Shown: positions 7,940-15,838 of the stretch, in pieces
Numbering within the stretch: position 1 is the first letter of the stretch
How the letters are laid out: each line of letters opens with the position of its first letter
IMG/VR virus record: IMGVR_UViG_3300032282_002376
Span: 1 to 51,631 of that record
Source: a virus
DNA length: 51,631 nucleotides
Strand: one strand, 5' to 3'
Program-made: the position numbers and the translations under genes
The notes under the pieces: generated by a model
What the model was told of the DNA's origin: nothing
The model's input: the letters and a program-made list of their open reading frames with translations, nothing else
Databases searched by the model: none

Positions 7940-9670
7940 ATGGCTTTACCACTTTCTTCACCAGAAGCTGCTCCAGTAGATAAAGGCTGGGGCGGTTACG
8001 TCGCTGAGTACAACACTCTTAATCCAGACGCACCTATTACGGTAGCAAATGTAGCTCCTGCCGCTACTGCGCCAGCGCCGATGGCTGCTCCTGTCGCTGC
8101 GCCTATTCAGGCTCCTCAAGGCGCTTTACAGACGGCTGAGGTTAAACCTCCTGCGATGCCTGGTCCTATGCAAGAGTACATGAGTGCTTTAAATCAGTAC
8201 CAAGACGTTCTAGAAAAACAGGCTAATTACGGTAACAGAACGCCTTGGTTTTCATTAGCAGGGGCTTTATTAAATCCTGGTCGTACAGGTAGTTTTGGTG
8301 AAGCTGTAGGTAGCGCTGCTAATGTGATGGGTAAACATCAAGAAGAGCAACAAAGGATGCAGATTCCTTTGGCTCAAGCTAGACTTGGTTTGATAAAGTC
8401 TAAATATGAATTAGGTAAACAAGCTCAAGCTCAACAAGATTTTGCAGAGATTGCAAAAGGTCAAATTTCTCCAACGGCTACAATTGCAGGTTCTGTAGTA
8501 CCGACTAGCTCTGGTCTTCCAAACCCCTCAGCCCCTAATTCTCCTTCAGCTATCACGCTAGAAGGCGCTACAGCACACCCTAGAGATATTGCAACTGCTA
8601 AACCGATTACGATGAAAGACGTACTTGCGTTTGCTGCAACTCATCCTGAGGATAAAGAAAGAATCGCTGTATTAACTAAAGCAGCTGAGATGGCGCAACC
8701 TAGTTTCTCAACTTCAAATGGCGTTATTTTAAATAACAAAACAGGCTCAGTGTTTGGTTTTGTCCCTGGTCAAAAGCAAGAAAAGTTCACAACAGCTTTT
8801 GGCGATTTTATGCTACGTCCTCAAGATTACGAAACGATCAGTACATTACCTCCTGCAAAACAAATAGAAGCTTTAAAAGCTCTTGTAGGTACAAATGAGC
8901 ATGGAGCTCCTAGGTCTGTACATGATGTTGAGGCTGAGGCAGCAGGTCGTAAAGAGACGTCTACTGGACAAGCAAGAGCCGACGTTGCTGGAGCTCAAAC
9001 CCTATTGAACGATCGTCGAGCTGGTGAAGCTATGCTTCCTGTTTATGAACGTATTCAAACGATCTTAGGACAACCAGGAGTCAAAGAGCAGCTCGGTTTG
9101 TTCAAGAAAGGCGATGTGGCTGATGTTTTGACATCTTTCTTAACGAGTGACCATAGTGAAAAAGCAACTAGAAGTATGCAAGAGTCCATACGTAGAGTTG
9201 CTGCTAATAGTAAAGATGCAGACAATCTAATCAACGCTATTAACGATATTGACGGGCAACGCGGTATCGCTGAAGCTGAGTATATGAAAAGTATGCCTGG
9301 AAATGCTAGAGTTACAGACTTTAGATTGAAGTTTGCTCAAAGTTTACATCCCAGTTCTCAAGACGATATGTATGGCGCTTTTCAAGCTAAACTCAATGAG
9401 TTTAAAAATAGAGCTGCTTGGGATATTGAAAAGCATGACCTGTTTACTAATTTAAACAATAAACGAAATGTGACGTACACTCAGTTTTATACTCAACCTG
9501 AGTACGTAGAGTCTTATAATAAACACAGTAAAGCGTACGCTGCTGGTATGCCTACTAATGCTCCAACTCCTCAAGGTACAACTTCAACGGCACCTGCAGG
9601 ATCGGTAGCTCAGCGTTTAGCTGAAATAAGAGCAAAGCGTGATGCAGAAAAATTGCAAGCTCCTAAATAG
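7940..9670 (+). CDS. Internal virion protein, helical
   Basis: A 576-residue, mostly helical, Ala/Gln/Lys-rich protein with Pro/Ala-rich linkers near the N terminus (about 45-75). A recognisable block reads NRTPWFSLAGALLNPGRTGS then FGEAVGSAANVMGKHQEEQ. I take it as a large internal virion (core/ejection) protein because of size, composition and its place between the DNA-transfer-like protein and the transglycosylase. No enzymatic motif is visible. Confidence 0.6.
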   Translation: MALPLSSPEAAPVDKGWGGYVAEYNTLNPDAPITVANVAPAATAPAPMAAPVAAPIQAPQGALQTAEVKPPAMPGPMQEYMSALNQYQDVLEKQANYGNRTPWFSLAGALLNPGRTGSFGEAVGSAANVMGKHQEEQQRMQIPLAQARLGLIKSKYELGKQAQAQQDFAEIAKGQISPTATIAGSVVPTSSGLPNPSAPNSPSAITLEGATAHPRDIATAKPITMKDVLAFAATHPEDKERIAVLTKAAEMAQPSFSTSNGVILNNKTGSVFGFVPGQKQEKFTTAFGDFMLRPQDYETISTLPPAKQIEALKALVGTNEHGAPRSVHDVEAEAAGRKETSTGQARADVAGAQTLLNDRRAGEAMLPVYERIQTILGQPGVKEQLGLFKKGDVADVLTSFLTSDHSEKATRSMQESIRRVAANSKDADNLINAINDIDGQRGIAEAEYMKSMPGNARVTDFRLKFAQSLHPSSQDDMYGAFQAKLNEFKNRAAWDIEKHDLFTNLNNKRNVTYTQFYTQPEYVESYNKHSKAYAAGMPTNAPTPQGTTSTAPAGSVAQRLAEIRAKRDAEKLQAPK

Positions 9671-9678
9671 AGAATAAT

Positions 9679-11040
9679 ATGGCTGACGCAAAACAACCAC
9701 AAGTTTTTGATCCTGCTAAATTAGATGATACTCAGCTATACGTAGCTGAAGTGCTGACTAAAAAGCTTCTCTCTGAAGGGTTGAATCCTGATTTATTTGT
9801 ACCTCTCGCTTTTCATGAAAGCGGTTTACGTCCTAACGCCATAGGTCCAGAAATTGAAAGAGGACCCTTTAAAGGACAAAGAGCTCAAGGTTTGTTTCAA
9901 TACATGCCTGCAGTTGCTAAAGAAAGAGGTATAGATGATCCTTTAAACTTTGAGCAAAATATGAATGGAGCTATAAAAGATTTTAAAGCTCACATGCAAA
10001 ACCCAAAGATAGGTCTTGATGCTTCAAAACTTTTATCAGCTTGGAACGCAGGTCCAAACAATGACTACATAAAAACAGGAGATTTAGAAAAACTACCTGA
10101 CGAAACAGTCAATTATTTGATCAAAATGCATAGTAGTACTGGAGGAAATTTACCTACTCCTGTTGTAGAATCTACGGGTAAGAGCCCTGAAGCACCTCCT
10201 AGTCCATCTATACCTTCTACAACTTTAACTCCTACGGAAGCGATAACTGCAGGAACTGCTGGAGCTACAGCAGGTGCCAAGGTAGGTGCTGGCGTCCAGG
10301 CAGGTCTTGGGACAAAATACGCTTTAGATTATTATTTAAATCAAAACTCTCCAGCAAGTCTTCAACGATACTCTAATAGTCAGCTTGGCGATAAATATTT
10401 AAATGTTCCTCTTAAAGAACTTGAAAACTTAACAAACAGAACTATCGTTGCTCCACATGATGTTCAAGAAGCGATAAAAGATGTCCATGGACGACCGATC
10501 TATCCTAAGACAGTTAGAGTTGAGTCTGGCGCAGGTTATAAACAAATGCCTGTTGTAGATCCAATAGCTCAAAAAGTAATTCCTACGGGAATGTCTACCC
10601 CGATAGATATCAGTAAATATGAAGTAAAACCAGGAATGCTTGGAGCTGCGCAAAAAACAACTCAAGCAGCTTTACCAGTTTTAAAGAGCGCTACTAGAGT
10701 CGCAGGTTCTGCTTTAGGTGGAGCTGGGGCAGCTTTAGATGTAGCTGACGCTTTAAAACGCGCAAGAAGTGGTGACGTTACAGGTTCTGTTATATCAGGC
10801 ACTGGAGCAGGTTTAGGAACTTTAGGTACTCTAGGAGCGATGGGTTTATTGGCTCCTGAAATCGCTGTACCAGCAGCTGTTGGAGCTTTGGGTATGTCTG
10901 GGATAAACGCTGCTAGAGATATCTATAAGATGTCGCCTGATGAAAGACAACAGCTTATAGACAGAACTAAGAAAAACCTGATGCCCTCTACGGGTTCTGG
11001 AGGAAATGAGGCTCTATTTAACGCGATAGCAAACCAGTAA
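9679..11040 (+). CDS. Virion lytic transglycosylase (SLT/GH23 domain) ejection protein
   Basis: A 453-residue protein. Residues 18-130 form a soluble-lytic-transglycosylase domain: catalytic E47 in AFHESGL, then AQGLFQYMP, then LSAWNAGPNN. Such domains cleave peptidoglycan locally so the ejected proteins can build a channel for DNA. The rest is helical and ends in Ala/Gly-rich hydrophobic stretches (about 330-410) that could enter or cross a membrane. It is the last gene of the rightward block; its final 27 bases overlap a small gene on the opposite strand. Confidence 0.85.
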   Translation: MADAKQPQVFDPAKLDDTQLYVAEVLTKKLLSEGLNPDLFVPLAFHESGLRPNAIGPEIERGPFKGQRAQGLFQYMPAVAKERGIDDPLNFEQNMNGAIKDFKAHMQNPKIGLDASKLLSAWNAGPNNDYIKTGDLEKLPDETVNYLIKMHSSTGGNLPTPVVESTGKSPEAPPSPSIPSTTLTPTEAITAGTAGATAGAKVGAGVQAGLGTKYALDYYLNQNSPASLQRYSNSQLGDKYLNVPLKELENLTNRTIVAPHDVQEAIKDVHGRPIYPKTVRVESGAGYKQMPVVDPIAQKVIPTGMSTPIDISKYEVKPGMLGAAQKTTQAALPVLKSATRVAGSALGGAGAALDVADALKRARSGDVTGSVISGTGAGLGTLGTLGAMGLLAPEIAVPAAVGALGMSGINAARDIYKMSPDERQQLIDRTKKNLMPSTGSGGNEALFNAIANQ

Positions 11041-11172
11041 CACAGCTACCAAGATAGCAAAGTATAACCCCAACCATAGCAGTGTTATAGGACTAGTTAC
11101 TGATAGATACACGATTACATAGAATAGAATATGGAATGGTAGTAGTATCGCGTTTTTAATTAGAGAAAGCAT
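11014..11172 (-). CDS. Small two-helix membrane protein, last gene of the leftward block
   Basis: A 52-residue ORF read from the ATG at 11172 to the TAG at 11014. Nearly all of it is hydrophobic: two putative membrane helices (about 8-25 and 28-48) joined by a short turn with Ser, Thr and Pro, ending CYRVK. An AGGAG Shine-Dalgarno lies nine bases before the ATG, inside the end of the upstream gene (17-base overlap). Its 3' end is antisense to the end of the transglycosylase gene. No function is recognised. The unbroken hydrophobic pattern and good ribosome site argue it is real. Confidence 0.6.
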   Translation of the reverse strand: MLSLIKNAILLPFHILFYVIVYLSVTSPITLLWLGLYFAILVAVLLVCYRVK

Positions 11173-11374
11173 AATTCCAATCTCCTACTCTAACGTAATA
11201 AAAAATCTCACTAGGATCGCTGTTAGGCATATCAGTCCAGATCTGTATGGGCGCTCCCCAACCATGCTCTTTCATAGCAGTCGCTATTTCATCGTGAATG
11301 CGCTCAGCTTCTGCCTCATTTTGGCAGCTTATTTCAAATTTGATCGGCTTACCGATCTTGGTTAACGTACCCAT
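11156..11374 (-). CDS. Small conserved hypothetical protein
   Basis: A 72-residue protein using the ATG at 11374, which has a GGTGAGG ribosome site; an upstream TTG at 11398 is less likely. It reads as an alpha/beta fold: IKFEISCQNEAEAERIHDEI, then a Trp-containing strand pair and IFYYVRVGDWNYAFSN. It overlaps both neighbours in the leftward operon. No function is recognised. Confidence 0.6.
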   Translation of the reverse strand: MGTLTKIGKPIKFEISCQNEAEAERIHDEIATAMKEHGWGAPIQIWTDMPNSDPSEIFYYVRVGDWNYAFSN

Positions 11375-11693
11375 CAGTCGCCTCACCTTCTTTATCAAGT
11401 TGCTGTATAAACTTACCCCCTACATGATCCTCAACTAAGAGCAGGTATCGACGTAAGTCACGAATATCATCGATAATACCCTCAGGGCGTAAGTCGTTAT
11501 TGACCGCCTCAAAGATATCATAATTATACTTTTTGACGTGATTCTCAAGCCTATCCCACTTACGGGCAAGCATCATGAAAGCGCCGACGCCCCCACGCTT
11601 TTTCCAAGAATCACCGTAAGACTTTTCAGCCTTAACCAAACCATCAATATCAGCAGCACTGATACCGTTCAAACCATTTATAAGATCAGACAT
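11349..11693 (-). CDS. YGDSW-motif helical protein, possibly DUF1599/Nmad1-like
   Basis: A 114-residue mostly helical protein. The stretch EKSYGDSWKKRG followed by FMMLARKWDRLEN resembles the YG.SW...K..R signature of the DUF1599 family, also called nucleotide-modification-associated domain 1. Members often lie in phage nucleotide or base-modification neighbourhoods. It overlaps the HD nucleotidase by eight bases, so both are probably made together. A nucleotide-pool role is only an inference. Confidence 0.6.
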   Translation of the reverse strand: MSDLINGLNGISAADIDGLVKAEKSYGDSWKKRGGVGAFMMLARKWDRLENHVKKYNYDIFEAVNNDLRPEGIIDDIRDLRRYLLLVEDHVGGKFIQQLDKEGEATDGYVNQDR

Positions 11694-12192
11694 CGTTGCG
11701 TTCCTTAATTAAATCTTCCAAAAGAGCTAACCCCACAGCATGGTCGCCTAAACCCGTGAGATATGTAACACCGCGATCGAAAACCTCACGCATTGTCGTG
11801 TTACCAAGCTCAAGCTCATCTATGCAACGATACAAAAGATCTAGCATATCAGCCCATTTTAATGCTAGCTGCTCATGCTCAGTTAAGTGAGGCAAGGCTA
11901 GATAATTATCATCAAGCATTTTACGTTCTAAATTATCACAAGCAAACTTCAACTCAGGCGAGCTCCACTTAGCAGTTGCAGGTATATCACCTGTCCACTG
12001 CTCAGCCGTATCGTGTAAAAGCGCAGCATAGATTAGAGATTTACTAGGCGAAGTTTCTAGCATAAGTAAAATAATTATTACATTTGCTGTATGCTCACCT
12101 ACGGTGTCAGTCGTTAGCATACGCCTTGTATGCCATCTTTTTACAGCGTTACCGTTTCTAACAGTTTTGATTACACTTGTTTTTACAGTCAT
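11686..12192 (-). CDS. HD-domain 5'-deoxynucleotidase, YfbR-like
   Basis: A 168-residue HD phosphohydrolase. Metal ligands are visible in order: H34 in VGEHTANV, H60-D61 in ALLHDTAEQWTGDIP, and D115 in LKWADMLDLL. R19-W20 near the N terminus and TGDIPATAKW are typical of YfbR-like enzymes, which remove phosphate from deoxynucleoside monophosphates. Small phage HD enzymes of this type can instead act on a triphosphate (DatZ). In a phage with putative modified thymidine it could deplete the competing canonical nucleotide, but the substrate cannot be read from sequence. A promoter-like element lies just upstream. Confidence 0.85.
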   Translation of the reverse strand: MTVKTSVIKTVRNGNAVKRWHTRRMLTTDTVGEHTANVIIILLMLETSPSKSLIYAALLHDTAEQWTGDIPATAKWSSPELKFACDNLERKMLDDNYLALPHLTEHEQLALKWADMLDLLYRCIDELELGNTTMREVFDRGVTYLTGLGDHAVGLALLEDLIKERNDV

Positions 12193-12221
12193 CTTTAGTT
12201 CCTAGTTATTGGTGTGATTAA

Positions 12222-12227
12222 ATTATA
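12222..12227 (-). promoter_or_regulatory. Promoter-like element, leftward
   Basis: On the minus strand the sequence is GTAGGTTATAATTTAAT, sharing AGGTTATAATT with the elements at 15497 and 32911. It lies about 30 bases before the HD nucleotidase start. Confidence 0.55.
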
Positions 12228-12234
12228 ACCTACT

Positions 12235-12266
12235 TTTTTAGCGCTTCGTTAATTTAACGCTAAAAA
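12235..12266. repeat. Inverted repeat, operator-like
   Basis: TTTTTAGCG (12235-12243) and CGCTAAAAA (12258-12266) form a perfect nine-base inverted repeat around 14 bases that include the smaller palindrome GTTAATTTAAC (12248-12258). It covers the region where the -35 contact of the leftward promoter would lie. No T-run follows the stem on either strand beyond the arms, so I prefer an operator to a terminator. Confidence 0.45.
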
Positions 12267-12283
12267 CCCCTGAATCGACTAAA

Positions 12284-12733
12284 CTATTCAGTCTTTAGAG
12301 GTGCTCTACGCGCCTTAGCAACCCCACGTGGGTACTTAGGTGTTTTTGGCTCAGCTTTACCGCGCCGTAAACCCCGATATGATGCAGCAGCTTCGCACGC
12401 TTCGACAGAACGACGGCGCTCATCCCAGAGTTCCAGAATCAAACCTGCTAGAGGTCGCATGCTGAACTTAGGATTAAGAGTTTCAAAATCAGCAGTTGTT
12501 TCCCACCCGTAAGCTTCAATGTAATGTATCCAACTGATCTTTAGTTTACGAAGCAAACCCTTGACAGCAGCGTCAGAAGGTCTAACATAAAACATCGGCA
12601 AGTTTACGCTCGCGTCACGCGCTAGATCAACCCAATGATCATCGTCAGCGTGTTTACGCGTATAGTGCTCTCTTTGTAAATCGACTTGAACTTTCGCTTT
12701 TGCGATCAAGCCAGCGTCAAATGGTTTGGGCAT
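12284..12733 (-). CDS. Hypothetical protein with basic C-terminal tail
   Basis: A 149-residue protein with an acidic/aromatic middle (KISWIHYIEAYGWETTADFE, ILELWDERRRS) and a Lys/Arg/Pro-rich C terminus (about 115-149) that could bind nucleic acid. The start overlaps the end of the RuvC-like gene by 17 bases and has an AAGGAA ribosome site, tying it to the recombination genes. I do not recognise the family. Confidence 0.65.
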   Translation of the reverse strand: MPKPFDAGLIAKAKVQVDLQREHYTRKHADDDHWVDLARDASVNLPMFYVRPSDAAVKGLLRKLKISWIHYIEAYGWETTADFETLNPKFSMRPLAGLILELWDERRRSVEACEAAASYRGLRRGKAEPKTPKYPRGVAKARRAPLKTE

Positions 12734-13214
12734 TATCAGTTTCCTTTAAGTATGTTGCGATCAATAACGCTTCAGCGCGGTCGATGTGTTTTTTCAAATA
12801 TAATTCAACACCAGGGTATAGTTTTATAGCCAGCGCTCTGGCTTCCTCTTTTTCCTTAGTCAGCTTAAAATGCTTCTTCCAAGACATAGGGGTAACATAG
12901 ATCAAGGGAAGCTTAGAGAGCGTCAGTACTGAACGGCAAACTCCAAAAGAGTCACCTAAACTGAACGTTGATGAAGCTGATTGACCAGGCATAGAGTTGA
13001 CGCGTTCTAGAGCAGCTCTTGGATAAATTTTATTTCTTAAAGCTATACTTAGTATCATGTGCATACCACCAGGATCTATCTCATACTTTACAACTCCATC
13101 GCCCTTCTTCATTGTCGGTATATCGTGAACCTCAACCTTATCCCCACATATAATAGCAATCGCTCCGCTGAGTCCTGGGTCAACACCGACGTACGTTTTT
13201 AAAATGCCGTCCAT
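12717..13214 (-). CDS. ruvC-like: RuvC-like Holliday junction resolvase
   Basis: A 165-residue RNase H-fold nuclease that resolves four-way junctions and branched DNA before packaging. Acidic residues at family positions are visible: D12 in GVDPGLSGAIA, E70 in AALERVNSMPGQ, and D145 with E148 in HIDRAEALLIATY. The GQSASSTFSLGDSFG stretch is also typical of phage RuvC proteins. It sits between the Cas4-like nuclease and the hypothetical gene at 12284, with overlaps on both sides. Confidence 0.88.
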   Translation of the reverse strand: MDGILKTYVGVDPGLSGAIAIICGDKVEVHDIPTMKKGDGVVKYEIDPGGMHMILSIALRNKIYPRAALERVNSMPGQSASSTFSLGDSFGVCRSVLTLSKLPLIYVTPMSWKKHFKLTKEKEEARALAIKLYPGVELYLKKHIDRAEALLIATYLKETDNAQTI

Positions 13215-14035
13215 AGATCACATCCTTTTAGTTGTTTACCGTATTCTAAAGTTTCATTGAATTTCTCACAAAACCATGACCCCTCTTTGGAAGGAACAGA
13301 ATATTGACAAGAACGGCAATTTTGAAGTGGAGCCTCTTTACCCCAACATACGCCATGAGCATCACAGAACTTACAACGCCAATCAGTCTCTTTTTCCGCG
13401 ATACGGATAGGAGGCATGGTTGAAGTGATCAGTTTGTTTAGTTTGGCTTCTATTTCCGCTATCGTTGATTCGTCTTTATGTACACGCTCAATGTAAAACT
13501 TTTCGTCGTCTTTACAAATAGCGATGTATAACGCGCGAGTCAAGCCCGATAACCACATACCTGATTGCATCTGCCAATAGTGTTGAGGTTTAGCTTCTTT
13601 AACTCCCCTAGACTGAAGCTCCTTGAAGCCTTTTACATTAGATGATTTGATTTCGATGACATGGGGTGTTTTTTCTGCTGTAGGTACTCCACGAACCGCT
13701 CCGTCAGTTTTACAGACAAAATGCCCGTCAGCTGCCGTATAAGTCCACTGTTTACCAGTTTCAGGATTAACTTCCCATACCTCTAGACCTGCATCTTTTA
13801 AGTCTTGTACAACCCTATCTTCTTGAATGTAACCTGTCTTAAACAGTCTAAGCATCCTACCTTCGGGTTGTTCATTATGAAACCCACGCCAGTCGTACCA
13901 AATAGACCTGAGACACTCTTCACCTATACCAGACGCGCCGATACGTGTGAGCATAAGCTCTTTGCTATTCTTTTTCTCGTACGCTTGGTATATCAGGTTT
14001 TCCAGTGCTTCGGTTTCTTTTGGTATCGCTGCCAT
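13199..14035 (-). CDS. PD-(D/E)XK nuclease with Cas4-like cysteines
   Basis: A 278-residue nuclease. The catalytic core is seen as D111 in CKTDGAVRG, E128 and K130 in VIEIKSSN, and Q151/Q155 in KPQHYWQMQSG, as in RecB/Cas4 exonucleases. One early cysteine (C41 in GEECLRS) plus C221-X2-C224-X5-C230 matches the spacing of a Cas4/AddB iron-sulphur cluster. Four more cysteines near the end (C240, C243, C256, C272) could hold zinc or a second cluster. Beside the Sak4-like ATPase it probably makes single-stranded tails for annealing. Confidence 0.85.
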   Translation of the reverse strand: MAAIPKETEALENLIYQAYEKKNSKELMLTRIGASGIGEECLRSIWYDWRGFHNEQPEGRMLRLFKTGYIQEDRVVQDLKDAGLEVWEVNPETGKQWTYTAADGHFVCKTDGAVRGVPTAEKTPHVIEIKSSNVKGFKELQSRGVKEAKPQHYWQMQSGMWLSGLTRALYIAICKDDEKFYIERVHKDESTIAEIEAKLNKLITSTMPPIRIAEKETDWRCKFCDAHGVCWGKEAPLQNCRSCQYSVPSKEGSWFCEKFNETLEYGKQLKGCDLWTAF

Positions 14036-14180
14036 TAGGTTCTTTCTTAATGATGACCGTTTCTTTAGTGGAAAAGAGGTGCCCGTTCGCGCATAACCTA
14101 CGTCTGTACAATGAGTTACTAGTAGTGCGCTTGCGGGTTTCTTTTACATCACTCCAAGAGTCACAAATAGGACAATTCAA
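13965..14180 (-). CDS. NrdR-like zinc-ribbon mini-protein
   Basis: A 71-residue ORF starting at a TTG directly after the DUF669 stop, with GGGA about nine bases upstream. It contains CPICDSWSDVKETR then RRRLCANGHLFSTKE, the zinc-ribbon pattern of the ribonucleotide-reductase repressor NrdR (CPxC...RRR.C..GH.F.T.E). The ATP-cone of full NrdR is absent. The last 71 bases overlap the nuclease gene, and the C-terminal tail is low-complexity and charged. It may bind nucleic acid; no ribonucleotide reductase is in the window. Confidence 0.65.
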   Translation of the reverse strand: MNCPICDSWSDVKETRKRTTSNSLYRRRLCANGHLFSTKETVIIKKEPNGSDTKRNRSTGKPDIPSVREKE

Positions 14181-14702
14181 TCAATCGTCCCAAGGAGCCT
14201 TCTTACCAGCAGGTTTAGAGGAACTCACAGGGGCTGAGGCAGCCACAGGAGGGGTAGGCTTCGCAGCTGCTGGAGCTGAGGGAGCTCTCGAATCGCCGTT
14301 TGGGGCTTTGAAAGCTGTAATGATATTTTGAGGACCGTAGTCACCAGAACCCTTTTCAGTTCCAACATCAGCACTGAAAGCGCGATTGATTAACTGATCA
14401 GAGTCAGCAGCGTTAGGAGTACCGCATGCTCGAGCCCAACCAGCCAACTGACGACGACCTATTTCCTCAGCTTTGGCGCTAGGATTGTGCGTATTAAAGT
14501 TCATGAAAATAATACGGTTCGCACTCGAAGGACCCAAGACACGAAATTTTGCACGGATATAATAACCCGTACCTGCTTTCGTTTGACGTTGCTCAGCTTC
14601 CTCACACATCAACTGATACTCACCATCAGGAATAGGTTCATAGTTACCAGAACCGCCAGCGTCAGCATCGACGCCCCCTAAATCAAATCCGAAGTTAGCC
14701 AT
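14181..14702 (-). CDS. DUF669-family protein, candidate ssDNA-binding protein
   Basis: The ATG at 14702 is chosen because GGAG lies about ten bases upstream; an in-frame TTG at 14720 is weaker. The 173-residue protein begins MANFGFDLGG and has PIPDGEYQLMCEEAEQRQT, then IIFMNFNTHNPSAKAEEIGR and QLAGWARACG, the DUF669 pattern. An Ala/Pro/Ser-rich linker ends in KKAPWDD, recalling the acidic tip of single-stranded-DNA-binding proteins. It directly follows the Sak4-like gene, a common partnership in phage recombination modules. The ssDNA-binding role is inferred. Confidence 0.8.
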   Translation of the reverse strand: MANFGFDLGGVDADAGGSGNYEPIPDGEYQLMCEEAEQRQTKAGTGYYIRAKFRVLGPSSANRIIFMNFNTHNPSAKAEEIGRRQLAGWARACGTPNAADSDQLINRAFSADVGTEKGSGDYGPQNIITAFKAPNGDSRAPSAPAAAKPTPPVAASAPVSSSKPAGKKAPWDD

Positions 14703-14716
14703 TATAAATTCTCCAA

Positions 14717-15457
14717 TCAAAGTTTAACAGGAATGCTCTCGAGGAGCTTTTCGTACACCATTGGTATAGTGTCGGGACAAGCGTAGCGGTTTTTCGCTAC
14801 ATACGCAGGGTTTTCCACCAAGTGTAGCAGTCGCTCACCAGTGGTCACACCACGCGTAGTTTTATTGCCGAAGCCCGAGTCTGATTGCTTGATAATCACT
14901 CGGAACCCAGCAAACGCTAACACGTCGACCCACTCTTGAAGAATGGCATTACAACGATTAGGCAGTTTTGGTTGATAACGATCGTAAGGCTCTGAGCGTG
15001 GATCCTCATAACGAGTCACAGAAGCGTGAGCCAATAACACGACGTTCATATCACGTCTTTTACGTAAAGCGTCAAAGCCACTTAGTATTTCCCTAAAAGA
15101 CTCAGCGACCATAATTTGACCCTTGCCGTAGGCTAGAGACTTTTCATCATGACGGCTTTCAATATCAGATGTAATCAAAGGCTCAACTAACCAATCAGCT
15201 GTATCTAGTACAACAGTCTTGAAGTCATGTTCCTCTTTGATAAGAGTCTTGATATTACTAGCAACGTCTGCAATAGTTTCAGCACGAGGGAAAGACGTTA
15301 CGTCTAAAGACGCCAAGCCATCCTCAGTTGAAATAAAGATAGGACGAGGGAAAAGACTTGCTAAAGTGCTTTTACCTATACCGTGCCCTCCAAAAATACA
15401 GATGCGGGGAGGAAGCTCTTGCTTACCCTTTATCAATTGTTCTTGCCAATCACTCAT
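14717..15457 (-). CDS. Sak4-like RecA-family ATPase (single-strand annealing)
   Basis: A 246-residue P-loop ATPase. The Walker A is GGHGIGKST (23-31), Walker B is KTVVLDTADWL, and a third motif DMNVVLLAHASV follows, all matching the phage nucleotide-binding (AAA_24/Sak4) family. These proteins pair homologous strands together with a phage SSB. It has an AGGAG ribosome site and its own promoter-like element 40 bases upstream, and is followed by the DUF669, nuclease and resolvase genes. I infer an annealing-based recombination system serving replication and repair. Confidence 0.85.
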   Translation of the reverse strand: MSDWQEQLIKGKQELPPRICIFGGHGIGKSTLASLFPRPIFISTEDGLASLDVTSFPRAETIADVASNIKTLIKEEHDFKTVVLDTADWLVEPLITSDIESRHDEKSLAYGKGQIMVAESFREILSGFDALRKRRDMNVVLLAHASVTRYEDPRSEPYDRYQPKLPNRCNAILQEWVDVLAFAGFRVIIKQSDSGFGNKTTRGVTTGERLLHLVENPAYVAKNRYACPDTIPMVYEKLLESIPVKL

Positions 15458-15496
15458 TTAAAGTTCTCCTAGTTAAAAAAGTTATCCTGTCCGCTA

Positions 15497-15502
15497 ATTA
15501 TA
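15497..15502 (-). promoter_or_regulatory. Promoter-like element, leftward
   Basis: Minus-strand TTTTTTAGGTTATAATTAGC lies 40 bases before the Sak4-like start. It is nearly identical to the element at 32911. CGCTA (15492-15496) and TAGCG (15518-15522) flank the core. Confidence 0.55.
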
Positions 15503-15523
15503 ACCTAAAAAATAACGTAGCGG

Positions 15524-15838
15524 TTAAAAACTTAAAAATAAACTGCTATAAGACAATTTATTTTTATCCCACCTAAGTATCATGCATCCTCCTAACAACT
15601 CAGCAGCTACGGTCACACAAATCGCGCATAGAGCGGGATCGCCAGCCATAACCAAGTAGTCATCAGGATGCATGTCACGTAGAGCCATTCTAGCATGTTC
15701 GATAGCTGCTTTGCCGTCAAAGTCTCGACCTATCGATGAAAATACATGCTTTACCTCGCCGTAAGCGTCTGCAGCTGAATAGTCGCGTCGCCTATCATAA
15801 CTGACGAGCCATACCGTAGGTATCCTAGTATCATTCAT
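15524..15838 (-). CDS. Small conserved phage hypothetical protein
   Basis: A 104-residue protein with an alpha/beta look: TVWLVSYDRRRDYSAADAYG, then DYLVMAGDPALCAICVTVAA and GGCMILRWDKN. The last two blocks match a protein often found next to DNA polymerase genes in podoviruses, function unknown. It overlaps the polymerase stop by four bases (ATGA), so the two are coupled. Confidence 0.7.
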   Translation of the reverse strand: MNDTRIPTVWLVSYDRRRDYSAADAYGEVKHVFSSIGRDFDGKAAIEHARMALRDMHPDDYLVMAGDPALCAICVTVAAELLGGCMILRWDKNKLSYSSLFLSF

